A stretch of DNA of 6,271 nucleotides from Thermoplasmata archaeon (lineage in GTDB: Archaea > Thermoplasmatota > Thermoplasmata > RBG-16-68-12), in the NCBI GenBank assembly GCA_013329855.1, contig DUJI01000116.1:1-6271 (forward strand). The letters are read 5' to 3'. A model generated the notes under the pieces. It saw nothing but the letters and a program-made list of their open reading frames with translations, was not told the DNA's origin and ran no database searches. Numbering within the stretch: position 1 is the first letter of the stretch; each line of letters begins with the position of its first letter. The translations under genes and the position numbers were made by a program. Below are positions 5,043-6,271 of the stretch, piece by piece.

Positions 5043-5687
5043 TCACGCGAGTTCCTGTCGTTGCCAGAAGAGATCGATCCGGCCGGGCAGGATGAACAAG
5101 ATGGGAAACACGACGAAGCTCGCGAGGCTGACATCCGTGTTCAGGGAGGTGAGGAGGATGGACAGGCTCGCCACACAGGGCCCCATGAGAATCCGGCGCT
5201 GGCCCGAGCGGACGATCCGGAGGTCCAGGTCCGCGTCCACGAGGTGATGGTGGAGCGTGGCGTACGCGAACGTGGCATACAGCATCGACCCCACCGCGAT
5301 CAGGTTGAGGCCGTAGAGGATCTGGGTCTCCTGGGCGAGCGGGTAGTGGCCCAGGAGAGCGCTCGTCAGGGGGAGCAACCCGACGAAGAGGAGGAAGACG
5401 TTGTTGAGCCAGATGAGTGCCCAGTCCGTGCGGCGGATGTAATGAAAGACGACGTGGTGCCCGACCCAGAACACGCCCAGGATGACGAAGCTTAGGGCGT
5501 AGCTGAGGACCGTGGACACGATGGGGAGCAGGTCGGGCGGCGTGAGGCCGAAGTCCACGGGACTCGTCACGTAGGGGACGATGACGCTCAGGACGAGGAT
5601 GGTCATCACGGTCGCGAAGATCCCATCCGTCAGGGACTCGACCCGCTGCTTGCCCAGTCCGGCGACAGACCCCGTTCGCGCACTCAT
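5043..5687 (-). CDS. TMEM175/DUF1211 family potassium-channel-like membrane protein, 214 aa
   Basis: Prokaryotic TMEM175 proteins are six-helix subunits that assemble as tetrameric potassium channels. The N-terminal signature is present as RVESLTDGIFATVMTILVL (15-33). The usual RxxxFSD appears as R-V-E-S-L-T-D, with Phe to Leu and Ser to Thr changes. Predicted helices are about 20-40, 53-78, 91-112, 122-145, 164-182 and 186-204. Other family-like features are FWVGHHVVFHYI (73-84), WLNNVFLLFVGLLPLTS (93-109) and HHH (146-148) before the loop to helix 5. Length matches a single-repeat prokaryotic member. A TATA-like box at 5718-5723 would place the transcript start a few bases before this ATG, giving a near-leaderless message. 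RNase HI follows 16 bases downstream on the same strand. The family call is firm; channel function and ion selectivity are inferred. Confidence 0.85.
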   Translation of the reverse strand: MSARTGSVAGLGKQRVESLTDGIFATVMTILVLSVIVPYVTSPVDFGLTPPDLLPIVSTVLSYALSFVILGVFWVGHHVVFHYIRRTDWALIWLNNVFLLFVGLLPLTSALLGHYPLAQETQILYGLNLIAVGSMLYATFAYATLHHHLVDADLDLRIVRSGQRRILMGPCVASLSILLTSLNTDVSLASFVVFPILFILPGRIDLFWQRQELA

Positions 5688-5717
5688 CGGATGCGGTCCG
5701 CCGAAGGCAACCCACGG

Positions 5718-5723
5718 CTATAA
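5718..5723 (-). promoter_or_regulatory. TATA-like box of the channel gene
   Basis: TTATAG on the minus strand is centred about 33 bases before the ATG at 5687, implying a leader of only a few bases. A GC hairpin lies immediately upstream, where a BRE would sit. Confidence 0.5.
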
Positions 5724-5724
5724 G

Positions 5725-5743
5725 GCCCGCAGTCGCAGCGGGC
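5725..5743 (-). terminator. Hairpin after L40e, abutting the next TATA box
   Basis: On the minus strand GCCCGC-TGCGACT-GCGGGC forms a 6-bp stem with a 7-base loop, starting seven bases after the L40e stop and ending one base before TTATAG. It may end the L40e transcript or protect its 3' end, or act as a DNA dyad at the next promoter. No T tract follows. Confidence 0.35.
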
Positions 5744-5749
5744 GGCGGC

Positions 5750-5899
5750 TCACTCCTTCCGGGCTTCCTTGGCCTTGGGGCGGAGCTCCGTGCTCCCGCA
5801 CTTCCGGCAGCGCGTGGCCCGCGGCGCGTTCCGGGCGTAGCACTGCATGCAGATCTTCTTGAGCAGCAAGCGCCGCTCGGCTTCCGGGAAGCGGGCCAT
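5750..5899 (-). CDS. rpl40e: Large-subunit ribosomal protein L40e, 49 aa
   Basis: This structural protein of the archaeal 50S subunit is a zinc ribbon of the type that, in eukaryotes, is made as a ubiquitin fusion (eL40). The whole gene is visible. It starts [17 protein letters not shown]; Cys17, Cys20, Cys31 and Cys34 form C-x2-C-x10-C-x2-C, and the product ends in a Lys/Arg-rich tail ([11 protein letters not shown]). Length and cysteine spacing match archaeal L40e. There is no Shine-Dalgarno, and the TATA-like box at 5923-5928 is about 26 bases before the ATG, so the message is probably leaderless. The gene lies between an M20 peptidase gene and a channel gene, both on the same strand, but its own promoter suggests separate expression. 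This is the strongest evidence that the window is archaeal. Confidence 0.95.
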   Translation of the reverse strand: MARFPEAERRLLLKKICMQCYARNAPRATRCRKCGSTELRPKAKEARKE

Positions 5900-5922
5900 C
5901 GGGAGGGCGGAGGCAGGGGTGG

Positions 5923-5928
5923 TTTAAG
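5923..5928 (-). promoter_or_regulatory. TATA-like box of the L40e gene
   Basis: CTTAAA on the minus strand, in the context TTCTTAAACC, is centred about 26 bases before the ATG at 5899. That spacing puts the transcription start at or next to the start codon. No ribosome binding site lies between. Confidence 0.6.
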
Positions 5929-5960
5929 AAGGCTTCGGGTTCCGAGGCCGGAGGCTCACC

Positions 5961-6271
5961 CTAGGGGGCGCCCCACCGCAGGATCATCAGCGCCAAGGCT
6001 TTCGCGGTCGCGATGAGCTCGTCGACGGTCACGTGTTCGTCGGCCATGTGGGCCGTTCGCGGGGAAGGGCCGACGGAAATCGTGGGTACCTTCGAGGTGT
6101 TGACCAGATGGACCATGTCCGTGAGGCTCCCGAAGCCCACGAGCTTCGGCGGAATCCCGAGGTCCGCCAGGGCCGCGGACGCGGTCCGCACGATCGGTTC
6201 ATCCTCCCGCACCTCCCCCGCGTACAGGAAGCCCCCCGCGTCGAGGACGGGCGGATGCTCCCGCAGCCACG
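5961..6271 (-). CDS. M20-family metallopeptidase/deacylase, C-terminal part
   Basis: The gene runs off the right edge; about 102 C-terminal residues are present and the frame is open to the edge. The last catalytic-domain segment of M20 (ArgE/DapE/CPG2/ACY1-like) enzymes is recognisable. It contains GFGSLTDMVHLVN, then VPTISVGPSP, then the AHMADEHVTVDEL motif, whose first His is the expected zinc ligand, and a closing helix (ATAKALALMILRW). These cytoplasmic enzymes hydrolyse amide bonds of N-acyl amino acids or small peptides; the missing N-terminal half carries the other ligands, so the substrate cannot be named. A GTG at 6212 is internal to the frame and should not be taken as the start. 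The gene ends in TAG about 60 bases before L40e. Confidence 0.85.
   Translation of the reverse strand, partial: WLREHPPVLDAGGFLYAGEVREDEPIVRTASAALADLGIPPKLVGFGSLTDMVHLVNTSKVPTISVGPSPRTAHMADEHVTVDELIATAKALALMILRWGAP

Noticed and set aside
5027..5134. Longer RNase HI start at 5134
   Set aside because: The extra 36 residues overlap the channel gene's coding end and are Ser/Cys-rich. The ATG at 5026 has a binding site and directly precedes the first catalytic motif.
1..6271. CRISPR array, insertion sequence or other mobile element
   Set aside because: I saw no regularly spaced direct repeats, transposase or integrase motifs, or terminal inverted repeats with target duplications.

Overview
The window looks like chromosomal DNA of a high-GC, non-halophilic archaeon. 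The clearest marker is a complete 49-residue ribosomal protein L40e gene, a family found in archaea and eukaryotes but not bacteria. TATA-like boxes lie about 25-50 bases upstream of several starts, the L40e gene appears leaderless, and other genes carry GAGGTGA or GGAGG ribosome binding sites. The proteins lack the strong acidic bias of haloarchaea. A Thermoplasmatota-like lineage is my best guess, but that is inference. I see no mobile element, CRISPR array, tRNA or rRNA.

Left part (1-3340): a gene of unknown function (127 aa, minus strand) is transcribed away from a large 896-aa plus-strand gene, with only 36 bases between the chosen starts. The large protein joins an N-terminal winged helix-turn-helix, a STAND-type P-loop NTPase core and about eight TPR-like repeats. 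That is the architecture of an ATP-dependent, ligand-responsive transcription switch of the MalT/LAL type with the DNA-binding domain moved to the N-terminus. The shared spacer holds an 11-bp dyad next to the large gene's start.

Middle part (3341-4602): a minus-strand VOC/glyoxalase-fold protein with an unusual Arg/Lys-rich tail is divergent from a plus-strand four-helix membrane protein. The roughly 216-bp spacer carries a TATA-like box for each gene and a 15-bp dyad. A probable 49-aa small protein with a strong Shine-Dalgarno follows.

Right part (4610-6271), all minus strand. In transcription order it holds the C-terminal end of an M20-family metallopeptidase, L40e with its own promoter, a TMEM175/DUF1211-type membrane channel protein, and, 16 bases further on, a compact RNase HI whose fourth catalytic Asp is replaced by Gly. 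The last two genes look like an operon. The small protein gene and RNase HI converge with a 7-bp gap covered by a hairpin.

No system here can be called new from sequence alone. The best candidate for an undescribed unit is the wHTH-STAND-TPR regulator with its divergent 127-aa partner.
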